Shown in pieces: positions 35,002-43,405 of a stretch of DNA of 64,000 bases. The stretch's first letter is position 1, and every line of letters begins with the position of its first letter. A program made the position numbers and the translations under genes. The DNA is from Devosia indica (lineage in GTDB: Bacteria > Pseudomonadota > Alphaproteobacteria > Rhizobiales > Devosiaceae): NCBI RefSeq assembly GCF_003056405.1, contig NZ_PYVZ01000005.1:124001-188000 (forward strand), in the 5' to 3' direction. The notes beneath the pieces were generated by a model. The model searched no databases and had not been told where the DNA came from. It saw nothing but the letters and a program-made list of their open reading frames with translations.

Positions 35002-37548
35002 CTAGCCATCTTCCCGCAGGAGATCAGCGGGCCTTGCGGACATGGCGGACCAGGTCGTGGCAGCGCCCGTCGCGGTGGTGACAAGAATAATACCAGCAGC
35101 CAGCAGGCCCAATTGCATCGGTTGCAGGGCAAAACCGATTTCGAGCAGGAAGGTCGAGGCAGACCAGGCCCCGACAACGGCGATGAGGCCCGCCAGGATC
35201 GCCGCGATGGCGCCCAGGAGAGCATACTCAATGAGAAACGCCTGGATCACGAAAGCACGTCGGGCCCCCAGCACTTTCATGACAACCGCATCGGCCTCGC
35301 GTTGCTGACGGCCGACGCTGAGTGCGCCCGCCAGGACGAGCACGCCGGCAATAACGGCCGTACCACTGACAAGCGCGATGGCGCTGATCAGCCCGTCAAA
35401 CACGGACTGGACGCGCGCAAGAGCATCCCCCACGGGCACGAAGGTCAGTTGCGGCAAGGCCGCAATCAGGCCCGCCTCAATGGCCGGCGCGGCGCCAGGT
35501 GACGTCTTGATGGTGCCGAAATAGGATTGCGGCGCGCTTTCGATCAGGCCTGGCGAGACGATGATACGGAAATTGAACTCCGGGCTGCGCCAATCGATGG
35601 CGCGGAAGCTGGCAATGGTCAGGGTCAGCGGCCTGCCGGCGATCGAGAGGGTAATCGTATCACCCAGTTCAAGATCCAGCGCGTCCCGCATTTCGGCACT
35701 CAGAGAGACCTGCGGGTCGCCCGCATAATCTTCCGCCCACCAGTTGCCCTCATCGATCACGGTCCCGGGTGGGACCGTTGCAGACCAGGTCAGGGCCGTA
35801 TCGCCGCGGAACATGTCGGCAATGTCGCGAGTTACCTCGTCACTTGAGGGCGCAGGATTTCCGTTCAGTTCGGTGACAACGCCCCGCAACATAGGAATTG
35901 TCGTCAACGCCTCGATCTGCGGCGTCCCGGCGACGAAGGCCTCGAGTGCGGTGAGTTCGTCTCGATCCATGTCCAGCAGCACGAAGTCGGGCGCCTCAGC
36001 GCGAACCTCGGTGGCAATCTGGTCATTGATGTTGGACTGGGTGGTGACGATCAGCAGGAGCAGCGAAAGGCCCATCCCCATTGAGACCAATACGGTCGTG
36101 GTCGGCGCGCCGGGGCGGATGATCGCCGAGATCGCCTGACGCAATAGGCGCTGGCGTGGCGCCGGCACCCGGATCAGGAAGCGCCGCAGCAAGGCGGCCG
36201 CGAGGCGCAACAAGGCGAAAGCAATGAGCGTTCCGGCAAAGTAGATGGCCACCAGCACAAAATCGTCGGCAATCAACAGGGTCAGGCCGAACAGGATGGC
36301 GAAGCCGGCCAGCAGCGGCGCCATGAAGCCGAGTCGAAGCATGGCCCGCCAAGCCAGTCCCTCCATGGCGCTACTTGAGCCGGCACGGAACAGCAGCGCA
36401 GGCCGGACGGCGCGCGCCTGCAGCAAGGGCACCCACGAGAAAATCAGCGCCGTGACAAGACCAATGGCCGCGGCGACCAGCATGGACCGCACATCCAGCA
36501 CCGGCGGCAGATCGATGCCAATCAGTCCCGAGAGCAAAGGCAGCAGCGCCAAAGTCGCCCCGGCGACAATCACCAGACCTATGCCAACGGCGATGAGCGA
36601 GAGCAGTGCGATCTGAACCAGAAAATGAAACAGCACGCGTCCGCTCTTGGCACCCAGCGAGCGCATTGTCGCTATGGCCCCCTGGCGTTCACCGACATAG
36701 GCTGCCACCGCATTGGCTGCGCCCAGACCGCCGACCACCATGGAGGAAAGTGCCACCAGCAACATGTAATTGCCGAAAACGCCGATGAACCGCGCAATGG
36801 TCGCGGTCGCCTGACGAGGCGAGCGGATCTGCCAGTCCCCGTCCGGAAACACGTTTTCCAGCGCAGTCTGCGCCGTCCCGAAATCGCCTTCGGCCAGCAA
36901 CACCTTGTAGCGGAACTGGCTGAGCACCCCCTCCTCGCGCAGCCCGGCCGGTGCCAGCGCCGCGCTTGAAACCAGTGCGGGGGCGCCGAGCTGGAAGCCC
37001 GCTGTCGCCTGATCCGGCAGGGCGTCGATGATGCCGCGCAGTTCGACATCAAGGGCGCCGATGCCGACAATCTCGCCGACCTTCACGTCAAGGCGCAGCG
37101 CCGCCTGTTGGGAAAGCAGCACCCCGAAAGTCCCGTTCCGCTCAGCGAGCAAGCCGGCAATACTGCCCTCTTGGGCGCCGGCAGCAAGGACAACGCTTCC
37201 CACCAGCGGATAAGCGTCGCTAACCGCCCGCAGCGAGAGGAACGCACTCTTGCCATTGGCCGTGGCCTGGGAATTAAGCTCGACTTCCCGGCTGACCTGC
37301 CCCAACTCCTCAAGCGCCATCACCACCGCATCATCGACATCGCTGCGCTGGGATCGCAATTCCAGATCGCCCCCCAGGATCAGCCTGGCGTCACGTTCTA
37401 TGGCAGCCTCTACGCTGCTGCGCACGGCGCTGACAGTCCCGATGGCAGCGACACCCAGTGCAAGACAAGCTATCAGAATGACGAACCGCCGCGCGCTGCC
37501 GCGCAGGTCGACCAAGGCAACGCGAAGCCAACCCTGCAGGCGCCTCAT
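35002..37548 (-). CDS. ABC transporter permease, FtsX-like (YbbP type)
   Basis: This 848-residue membrane protein has one N-terminal helix (RFVILIACLALGVAAIGTVSAV), a long periplasmic domain, three helices (LLVALSSMVVGGLGAANAVAAYVG...), a second helix block and periplasmic domain, and a C-terminal FtsX domain with GTAVIAGVLVLAGALSVGRQQREADAVVMKVLGA. This is the YbbP layout: an ABC permease paired with YbbA and adjacent to tesA. It is thought to move lipids or proteins to the outer membrane side (inference). Its ATG overlaps the ybbA stop by 4 nt (ATGA). Confidence 0.9.
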   Translation of the reverse strand: MRRLQGWLRVALVDLRGSARRFVILIACLALGVAAIGTVSAVRSSVEAAIERDARLILGGDLELRSQRSDVDDAVVMALEELGQVSREVELNSQATANGKSAFLSLRAVSDAYPLVGSVVLAAGAQEGSIAGLLAERNGTFGVLLSQQAALRLDVKVGEIVGIGALDVELRGIIDALPDQATAGFQLGAPALVSSAALAPAGLREEGVLSQFRYKVLLAEGDFGTAQTALENVFPDGDWQIRSPRQATATIARFIGVFGNYMLLVALSSMVVGGLGAANAVAAYVGERQGAIATMRSLGAKSGRVLFHFLVQIALLSLIAVGIGLVIVAGATLALLPLLSGLIGIDLPPVLDVRSMLVAAAIGLVTALIFSWVPLLQARAVRPALLFRAGSSSAMEGLAWRAMLRLGFMAPLLAGFAILFGLTLLIADDFVLVAIYFAGTLIAFALLRLAAALLRRFLIRVPAPRQRLLRQAISAIIRPGAPTTTVLVSMGMGLSLLLLIVTTQSNINDQIATEVRAEAPDFVLLDMDRDELTALEAFVAGTPQIEALTTIPMLRGVVTELNGNPAPSSDEVTRDIADMFRGDTALTWSATVPPGTVIDEGNWWAEDYAGDPQVSLSAEMRDALDLELGDTITLSIAGRPLTLTIASFRAIDWRSPEFNFRIIVSPGLIESAPQSYFGTIKTSPGAAPAIEAGLIAALPQLTFVPVGDALARVQSVFDGLISAIALVSGTAVIAGVLVLAGALSVGRQQREADAVVMKVLGARRAFVIQAFLIEYALLGAIAAILAGLIAVVGAWSASTFLLEIGFALQPMQLGLLAAGIILVTTATGAATTWSAMSARPADLLREDG

Positions 37549-38246
37549 GATAGTGTCGCTTCCAGTTCTTGCAGTTCTCCCCGGTTCATGCGCATGCGGC
37601 GGTCAGCCCGCATGGCCAGATTATTGTCGTGAGTAATCAGCAGCACCGCCATATTGTTGCGCCGCGCCAGAGTGAACAGCAGGTCGATGGCCGACGCAGC
37701 CGTTTCCTGATCGAGATTGCCGGTCGGCTCATCAGCCAGAAGAAGCCTGGGTTGCGTGACAATGGCACGGGCCAGCCCCACCCTTTGCTGCTCGCCCCCT
37801 GAAAGGGCGCTGGGCAAATGAGTTTCGCGCTGCGCCAGCCCCACCTCGGCAAGAGCCGTCTTTGACCGTGCCATGATCTCCTCCACTGGCAGATCGTCAA
37901 AGGCGATCTCAAGCGCCAGGGCGACATTCTCAAGCGCCGTCATTGAGGGGATGAGATGGAAGTTCTGGAACAGGATGCCGATGTTCTGCCGACGCATATC
38001 GGCCAATTGATCCTCGTCCAGACCTGCAAGATTGGCACCACCGATGGCGACAACCCCATCGCTGGCCTTTTCGAGGCCGCCCAACACCATCAGCAGGCTG
38101 GTCTTGCCGCTGCCAGACGGCCCAACGACGGAGACGACCTCACCCGGATTTATCGCAAACGTGATGGACTTGAGGATATGAAGCGCGCTGCCGCCCGAAT
38201 TAAGGTGCAGGTTCATGTCCCGCGTGCGGGCGATGGTATCGTTCAT
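37545..38246 (-). CDS. ABC transporter ATP-binding protein (YbbA/LolD type)
   Basis: This 233-residue ATPase has Walker A GPSGSGKT (42-49), Q-loop NIGILFQNFHLIPSMTALENVALALEI, signature LSGGEQQRVGLARAIV and Walker B LLLADEPTGNLD. The start is ATG 38246, giving the short N-terminus MNDTIARTRDMNLHLNSGG; the frame continues upstream to 38372 but lies over tesA. It pairs with the YbbP-type permease, whose start overlaps its stop. Confidence 0.93.
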   Translation of the reverse strand: MNDTIARTRDMNLHLNSGGSALHILKSITFAINPGEVVSVVGPSGSGKTSLLMVLGGLEKASDGVVAIGGANLAGLDEDQLADMRRQNIGILFQNFHLIPSMTALENVALALEIAFDDLPVEEIMARSKTALAEVGLAQRETHLPSALSGGEQQRVGLARAIVTQPRLLLADEPTGNLDQETAASAIDLLFTLARRNNMAVLLITHDNNLAMRADRRMRMNRGELQELEATLS

Positions 38247-38272
38247 GAGAGCGGGGCCAGGACTTGGTCGGA

Positions 38273-38938
38273 ATGAATACGGCGGTGAACTTGATAGGGA
38301 CAAGATGGTGGCGGCGCCCGATCCGCGCAATGGCCTTGATCGGCACGATTGCGGCATTGGCACAACCGGCACTGGCCGAGGAGCCCACGATCCTTCTGTA
38401 TGGCGACTCTCTTCTGGCCGGGCTGGGCTTGTCGGCCGATGAAGGCTTTATGGGTCAGTTGCAGGCGGCAATGGAAGACCAGGGGCTCGAGGCCAACGTG
38501 GTCAATGCCAGCGTCTCTGGTGACACCACGGCCGATGGATTGGCCAGGCTGGACTGGACCTTGGGCGATCCACCCGACGCAGTCATCCTGGGGCTCGGTG
38601 CCAACGATATGTTGCAGGGCCTCCCGCCTGCCGAAGTCCGCTCGAACCTTGACGCGATCATTACGCGGCTCGAAGCGCTCGGGATGCCCGTGCTGCTTCT
38701 TGGCATGATGGCCAATCGCGGGCTGGGGGGCGACTATGTCAAAGCGTTCGACGCCATCTACCCCGACCTTGCCCGGGAACACGGCGCTTTGCTCTACCCG
38801 TTCTTGCTTGAAGGCGTGGCGCTGGACCCGGCGCTCAACCAGCCCGACTTGCGCCACCCCAACGCTGAGGGTGTCGCAGTGATCGTGGCCGGGGTCATGC
38901 CGCTGGTAGAGGAGCTGGTTCAACGGTTGGACCCCTGA
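38273..38938 (+). CDS. tesA: TesA-like arylesterase / GDSL lysophospholipase-thioesterase
   Basis: This 221-residue periplasmic hydrolase has a signal peptide (ALIGTIAALAQPALA) and the SGNH blocks LLYGDSLLAGLGLSADEG (Ser46), a central Gly in NASVSGDTTADGL, GLGANDMLQG and the Asp/His pair in DLRHPNAEG. The start at ATG 38273 has AGGAC upstream; TTG at 38264 is an alternative. The divergent tesA-ybbAP order is the same as in Escherichia coli. Only 26 bp separate the start codons of tesA and ybbA. Confidence 0.9.
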   Translation: MNTAVNLIGTRWWRRPIRAMALIGTIAALAQPALAEEPTILLYGDSLLAGLGLSADEGFMGQLQAAMEDQGLEANVVNASVSGDTTADGLARLDWTLGDPPDAVILGLGANDMLQGLPPAEVRSNLDAIITRLEALGMPVLLLGMMANRGLGGDYVKAFDAIYPDLAREHGALLYPFLLEGVALDPALNQPDLRHPNAEGVAVIVAGVMPLVEELVQRLDP

Positions 38939-38942
38939 TGCT

Positions 38943-40400
38943 TCACGGCAGAATTTTCTGAACCAGACCGACCCAGGCTTTTGGCAGGCGCCCGAACAGC
39001 TTGGGTTTGAAATAGGTACTGGCAGCGCGCTTGGATATTTCCGCCAAGGTCGGGTAGGGCGCAATCATGGTCGCCACCGCCGAGAGCTTCACCTTGCCCG
39101 AAATCACGAGTCCCCAGAGGCTGATCATTTCGCCTGCATGGGGCGCTACGATAGTAACGCCGAGAACCTTACCCTTGCTTGTCATGATCAGCTTGATGAA
39201 GCCTTCCGTACGGCGCTCCGCCTGTGCCCGGTCATTTTCGTCCATGTGTTCGACGACAACGACCACCTCCCCATGCGCCTTTCGCGCCTCGGCCTCCGTC
39301 AATCCGACATGGGCCACTTCCGGATCGAGATAGGTGACCCAGGGCAAAGCCGAGTAATCCACCTTGGCCGGCAGGCCGAACATGGCGTTGCGAATGAAGA
39401 TCCCGGCGTGGTAGCCGGCGATGTGGGTGAATTGCGGCCCACCGGCCACATCGCCGAGCGCGAAGATGCGGGGATTCGACGTCCGCAGACGGCCGTCCAC
39501 CTCGATCCCCTTCGGACCGAATTTTACCCCAGCCAACTCCAGACCCAAATCCTCGACATTCGCCTTGCGGCCGGCAGCGACCAGCACATGGCTTGCGGTA
39601 ATTTCGTAGCGATCCGTGGCCGTTTCGATGGTCGCACTGACGCCCTTCTCGCCCTTCCTAGGATCGATCAGCTTGGCATGTTCATGAAGCACGATACCGT
39701 CATCGCGCAGAACGCCACGGATTAGCGCAGCAGCCTCCGGTTCGTCGCGTGGCAGGATGCCGGCCACATCGACGAGCGTGACGTCCGACCCCAGGCGCCT
39801 GAATGCCTGTGCCATCTCCAGCCCGATGGGCCCGCCACCCATGACCAGCAAGTGATCAGGGCGCTCGGTGAGGTCGAAGATAGTCTCGTTGGTGAGCGGC
39901 TCAAGTTCGCGCAATCCCGGCACCGGTGGGACAACCGCCCTCGAGCCGGTGGCAATCACGAAACGGCGCGCCGTAATGCGGTGGCCGCTAGCGACCAGTT
40001 CGGTCGGACTTGTGAAGCGAGCGGTCTCCTTGATGACCTTGATGCCCAGCCCTTCGAAACGCTCGACACTGTCATGTGGCGCAATGGCGCCGATCACCCG
40101 ATGGATATGATGATGTATGGCCTCAAAATCGATCCTGGGCGCAATTGCCTCGCCGACGCCAAACGCCATCGCCGAGGTGAACATATGTGCGGCATGCGCC
40201 GCTGCAATCAGCGACTTGGAAGGAACGCAACCGGTATGGAGGCAGTCCCCGCCCATGGCGCCCCGCTCGATGAGCACAACCTTAGCGCCGAGCTGCGCCG
40301 CGCCCGCCGCCGCACTCAGGCCGGCTGAGCCGCCACCGATCACGCAGACATCGCAGGAGAGACTTTCGTGGGGCAAGTTCGCATGCATGACTTGGCTCAT
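38943..40400 (-). CDS. FAD-dependent disulfide oxidoreductase of mercuric-reductase-like type
   Basis: This 485-residue enzyme has FAD site VIGGGSAGLSAAAGAAQLGA, redox-active Cys53 and Cys58 in GGDCLHTGCVPSK, the NAD(P) site VMGGGPIGLEMAQAFRRLGS and ALGDVAGGPQFTHIAGYHAG. The dimerisation domain lacks the HxxxxE active-site His; the equivalent region is IAPYPTLAEIS. There is no N-terminal metal-binding domain and no C-terminal vicinal cysteine pair, so mercuric reduction is unlikely. Its gene follows a TVP38 gene; the two are fused in some other bacteria (general knowledge). Confidence 0.88.
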   Translation of the reverse strand: MSQVMHANLPHESLSCDVCVIGGGSAGLSAAAGAAQLGAKVVLIERGAMGGDCLHTGCVPSKSLIAAAHAAHMFTSAMAFGVGEAIAPRIDFEAIHHHIHRVIGAIAPHDSVERFEGLGIKVIKETARFTSPTELVASGHRITARRFVIATGSRAVVPPVPGLRELEPLTNETIFDLTERPDHLLVMGGGPIGLEMAQAFRRLGSDVTLVDVAGILPRDEPEAAALIRGVLRDDGIVLHEHAKLIDPRKGEKGVSATIETATDRYEITASHVLVAAGRKANVEDLGLELAGVKFGPKGIEVDGRLRTSNPRIFALGDVAGGPQFTHIAGYHAGIFIRNAMFGLPAKVDYSALPWVTYLDPEVAHVGLTEAEARKAHGEVVVVVEHMDENDRAQAERRTEGFIKLIMTSKGKVLGVTIVAPHAGEMISLWGLVISGKVKLSAVATMIAPYPTLAEISKRAASTYFKPKLFGRLPKAWVGLVQKILP

Positions 40401-40435
40401 CTGGCGCTGGGTTCCATCTTGGTTTGTCGGGTCGG

Positions 40436-41188
40436 TCAGGCGCTGCGGCCTGCCAACTTCCTGCGAATGAATCCAGAGAGCGGCGCAATGGCTGCAAGAA
40501 GGGCCAGTCCCAGCAGTCCGAATGTCATTCCAGGCGTGACGAGCTCGCCCACGCCAACGGGTCGATCGAGCGCAGCCGCTTCAGCAAGTATGGTTTCCAG
40601 ACCCTGGCCAATGCAGGCATAGACCAGCGCGCCGGGCAGGATGCCGAGGAGCGTTGCTGCGACATAGGTGGTGAGCGGAACCTTGAACAGGGCAGGCACG
40701 ATATTGACGACGGCAAAGGGCAATACGGGGGCGAGCCGCAGCGCCAGAAGATAGCTGAAGGCATTGGCCTCGAAACCCTGCGCCACCTTGCCGGCAAATC
40801 CGTCCACGCGCGAGCGTAGCCCCTCTCCGAAGGCGGTCTGCGCGGCCCAGAACAGCATTGTCGCGCCGATGGTGGCACCCGTGGCGGCCAGCAGACCGCC
40901 TATCCAGATGCCATAGAGAAAGCCACCCGCCAGCGTGAGCAGCCAGGTTGCGGGGAAGGCCACCGCCACCGCAACGGCATAGGCGAGCACATAGGTCAGA
41001 ATGGCCAGCCAGCCATGGTCTGCGGCAAACGCCTTGAGCGTCGTGCGGATCGCTGCCAGATACTCAAGGGTCAGATATCGATGCCAGCCTAGCAGGAGGC
41101 CGGTGACCAGCACCACCAGGATCAGCGCCAGGGGCACGAAACGCAGCAGCGCCTTGCCCGCCTGAGTTGATGGTTCAGGGTGCCGCAT
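40436..41188 (-). CDS. TVP38/TMEM64 family membrane protein (DedA-related)
   Basis: This 250-residue protein starts at ATG 41188, one base after the TGA of the hydroxylase gene, giving MRHPEPSTQAGKALLRFVPLALILV. The core motif is AVAVAFPATWLLTLAGGFLYGIWIGGLLAATGATIGATMLFWAAQ, followed by YLLALRLAPVLPFAVVNIVPALFKVPLTTYVAATLLGILPGALVY, both diagnostic of the SNARE-associated/TVP38 family. These proteins are thought to move lipids. Coupled translation with the upstream gene suggests a lipid-linked operon. Confidence 0.92.
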   Translation of the reverse strand: MRHPEPSTQAGKALLRFVPLALILVVLVTGLLLGWHRYLTLEYLAAIRTTLKAFAADHGWLAILTYVLAYAVAVAVAFPATWLLTLAGGFLYGIWIGGLLAATGATIGATMLFWAAQTAFGEGLRSRVDGFAGKVAQGFEANAFSYLLALRLAPVLPFAVVNIVPALFKVPLTTYVAATLLGILPGALVYACIGQGLETILAEAAALDRPVGVGELVTPGMTFGLLGLALLAAIAPLSGFIRRKLAGRSA

Positions 41189-41189
41189 T

Positions 41190-42005
41190 TCAGCGTCTCC
41201 GGAACGGCAGCAACAGCGACCATCCGAGCCGCGTCGGCGCGCTGTCACGATAGTCCGCCAGCCCGATATCCATGTCCTGGTGTCCCTTTGCGGGCTGATC
41301 CGTATATGTCGCAAATATCCGGTCCCAGATGGCCAGATTGAAGCCATAATTGCTGTCAGTCTCGCGGCGATCTGTAGAGTGGTGGACGCGGTGCATGTCC
41401 GGTGTCACCACCAGCAGACGCACAATGCGATCTATCCGGGCAGGCAGGCTGATATTGGCGTGGTTGAACATGGCCGCGCCGTTGAGCACCACTTCGAAAA
41501 TCAGCACCGACCAGGCAGGCGCACCAAGCGCCACAACGATGGCCGCCTTCCACAGCATCGACAGCACGATTTCCAGCGGGTGGAAACGCAATGCCGTGGT
41601 GACGTCGAAGCCGGTATCGGCATGATGCATACGATGAATGCGCCACAGGATCGGGATTTTGTGGCTCAACAGATGCTCAAGCCAGACCGCGAAATCCAGC
41701 ACGATGATAGAAATCAATGCCGCCAGCCAGAGCGGCAAATCGAACTGGTTGAAAACCCCGATCTCCAGGCTTTCCGCCCACAGGGCAGTACCCACCGCGG
41801 CCGCGGGAAAGAGAACGCGCAGCGTCACGGACGAGATCACCAGCATGCCCACATTGGTCAGCCAGCGCCGCGTCTTGAGCGCGGCAAGCATTTCGGGGCG
41901 TTCGAGCCGTGGATGGGTCAGTTCGATGACGACGAGTATTCCAAAGATCAGTACGAAGGAACCAAACCGAATGACCGGTTCGGGCAGAAAGAGTGCGTCA
42001 TTCAT
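41190..42005 (-). CDS. Sterol desaturase / fatty acid hydroxylase superfamily protein
   Basis: This 271-residue inner-membrane di-iron protein carries the histidine clusters EHLLSHK, HRMHHAD, then HANISLP and HRVHHSTDRRETDSNYG, which are the superfamily ligands. There are three to four helices. Homologues hydroxylate or desaturate lipids such as carotenoids and ornithine lipids, and the substrate is unknown. It is the first gene of a three-gene minus-strand operon. The 474-bp intergenic region upstream holds its promoter. Confidence 0.92.
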   Translation of the reverse strand: MNDALFLPEPVIRFGSFVLIFGILVVIELTHPRLERPEMLAALKTRRWLTNVGMLVISSVTLRVLFPAAAVGTALWAESLEIGVFNQFDLPLWLAALISIIVLDFAVWLEHLLSHKIPILWRIHRMHHADTGFDVTTALRFHPLEIVLSMLWKAAIVVALGAPAWSVLIFEVVLNGAAMFNHANISLPARIDRIVRLLVVTPDMHRVHHSTDRRETDSNYGFNLAIWDRIFATYTDQPAKGHQDMDIGLADYRDSAPTRLGWSLLLPFRRR

Positions 42006-42479
42006 TATGCGCTCTGCCTTTGCATTTGAAGCTTGGTCTTCTGACCTGTCTGACCATTACGCATGCTCGTCCGTGATGGGCGGCGCTGCGCGCAGTTTTG
42101 TGAACAGGCCGCGGCGCATGAGGCCGGTCATCCGCGATGGCGCCGCAAGGCCGAAAAGCCCCAGCAGTGCTTGTGCCGCAGTTCCGTACACATAACGGCG
42201 CGCTGATGGGGAGACAATGTTTCAAGAACCGGCACGACAAGGCCCATAATCGCTCTCCTGCCACCATCCGTTCCGGGTTGATTTCCGATCATTGCCAGGG
42301 TGGGGGGAGCCAGGACCGAACGCGTGACCTGCAGTCTTTTTTCGGGTTGCTTCCTCGTTCGCATCATTGTGACCACAGGTTACAAAAAAGCGGCGGCACT
42401 GTAGCAAGAGGCAGGCTCAATGTACCAAGTCGGGCGTGCTGCGGCCGTCAGCTCTTTTTGTCCAGGAAGTGATTTAAGC
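42006..42479. other. Intergenic region between the hydroxylase operon and the phosphatidyltransferase
   Basis: This 474-bp region between divergent genes has no supported coding gene; frames on both strands lack conserved blocks. It must carry two promoters. Around 42301-42335 the minus strand loosely resembles the 3' part of a tRNA, but no T-stem pairs. Confidence 0.6.
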
Positions 42480-43088
42480 GTGCTCGACAGTTACCTCATT
42501 CCAACGCAGGAGCGGCTGCTGCGCCCCCTGGCGGGGTGGCTCCTGGCACGGGGCGCCACCGCGAACCGAATTACAGTCATCGGCTTTGCCGTGGGATTGG
42601 GAGCTGTTCCGGCTATCGCGGGCGGCCAGTTTCTGCTCGGCCTGCTGCTCATCGTGCTGAACCGCATTCTGGATGGACTCGATGGCGCGGTGGCACGACT
42701 GGCCGGTCCGACCGATCGGGGCGCCTTCCTTGATATTGCGCTCGATTTCTTCTTTTACGCTGCCATTCCATTTGCCTTTGTCCTGGCCGACCCTGCAGTG
42801 AATGGGCTGGCTGGATCTTTGCTGTTGTTTTCCTTCGTCGGCACGGGGTCGAGCTTTCTGGCGTTTGCCGTAATTGCCCAGCACCGAGGCTTGAAATCGC
42901 TGACAATGCCCAAAAAGGGTCTCTACTATCTTGGCGGGATAACAGAGGGCACAGAGACCATCGCCTTGTTTGTCCTGATCTGCCTTTTCCCCCAGCACTT
43001 TGCTGTCCTGGCCACCGTGTTTGCGACCCTCGCCTTCCTCACCACGCTGGTTCGCTGGTGGTGGGGCTGGAAAGCCTTTGCAGACTGA
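42480..43088 (+). CDS. CDP-alcohol phosphatidyltransferase family protein
   Basis: This 202-residue membrane enzyme makes a phospholipid head-group linkage from a CDP-alcohol. The motif DGLDGAVARLAGPTDRGAFLD followed by IALD matches D-G-x2-A-R-x8-G-x3-D-x3-D. I place the start at GTG 42480 (MLDSYLIPTQERLL), which fits the family N-terminus; ATG 42420 adds 20 residues without support. Six helices are predicted. Its alcohol substrate is unknown. Confidence 0.88.
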   Translation: MLDSYLIPTQERLLRPLAGWLLARGATANRITVIGFAVGLGAVPAIAGGQFLLGLLLIVLNRILDGLDGAVARLAGPTDRGAFLDIALDFFFYAAIPFAFVLADPAVNGLAGSLLLFSFVGTGSSFLAFAVIAQHRGLKSLTMPKKGLYYLGGITEGTETIALFVLICLFPQHFAVLATVFATLAFLTTLVRWWWGWKAFAD

Positions 43089-43405
43089 GCCCCGTTTTCA
43101 TCGAATTCCCCTTGGCGAGCACAGAGACCAAACAATCACGTCGACGGAGCGCATGACATCTTGCGGCTGGGGACCATGTGCAACGGTTTCCCCGTCGGCC
43201 TGCAGGCGGGCAAATGCAGCGCTTTGCTCTGGCATGCACCTTGGTCAGCGCTTCGTGTGCTGTGGACAAGCCAAACCGCGCTCATCTGTATTTCAGCGAT
43301 AGCTGGCATGCCTCAGCCTTCTCTTGCCGCATCACGTTGTCGTGCCGATTAACCGAATAAAAGTCACTTCCGCCTAAGCCTTGCTACACAATGACGGAGC
43401 TGGCC
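43089..43405. other. Intergenic region upstream of the EAL gene
   Basis: This 317-bp stretch holds no gene I can support. Short frames on both strands carry no conserved blocks. The promoter of the phosphodiesterase gene should be in its last 100 bp, but no clear -35/-10 pair stands out. Confidence 0.5.

Noticed and set aside
42296..42340. Minus-strand stretch resembling the 3' part of a tRNA, as a possible island attachment site.
   Set aside because: The GTTCG and a CCCACC-like end are present but the T-stem does not pair, no anticodon arm is visible and I found no second copy in the window.
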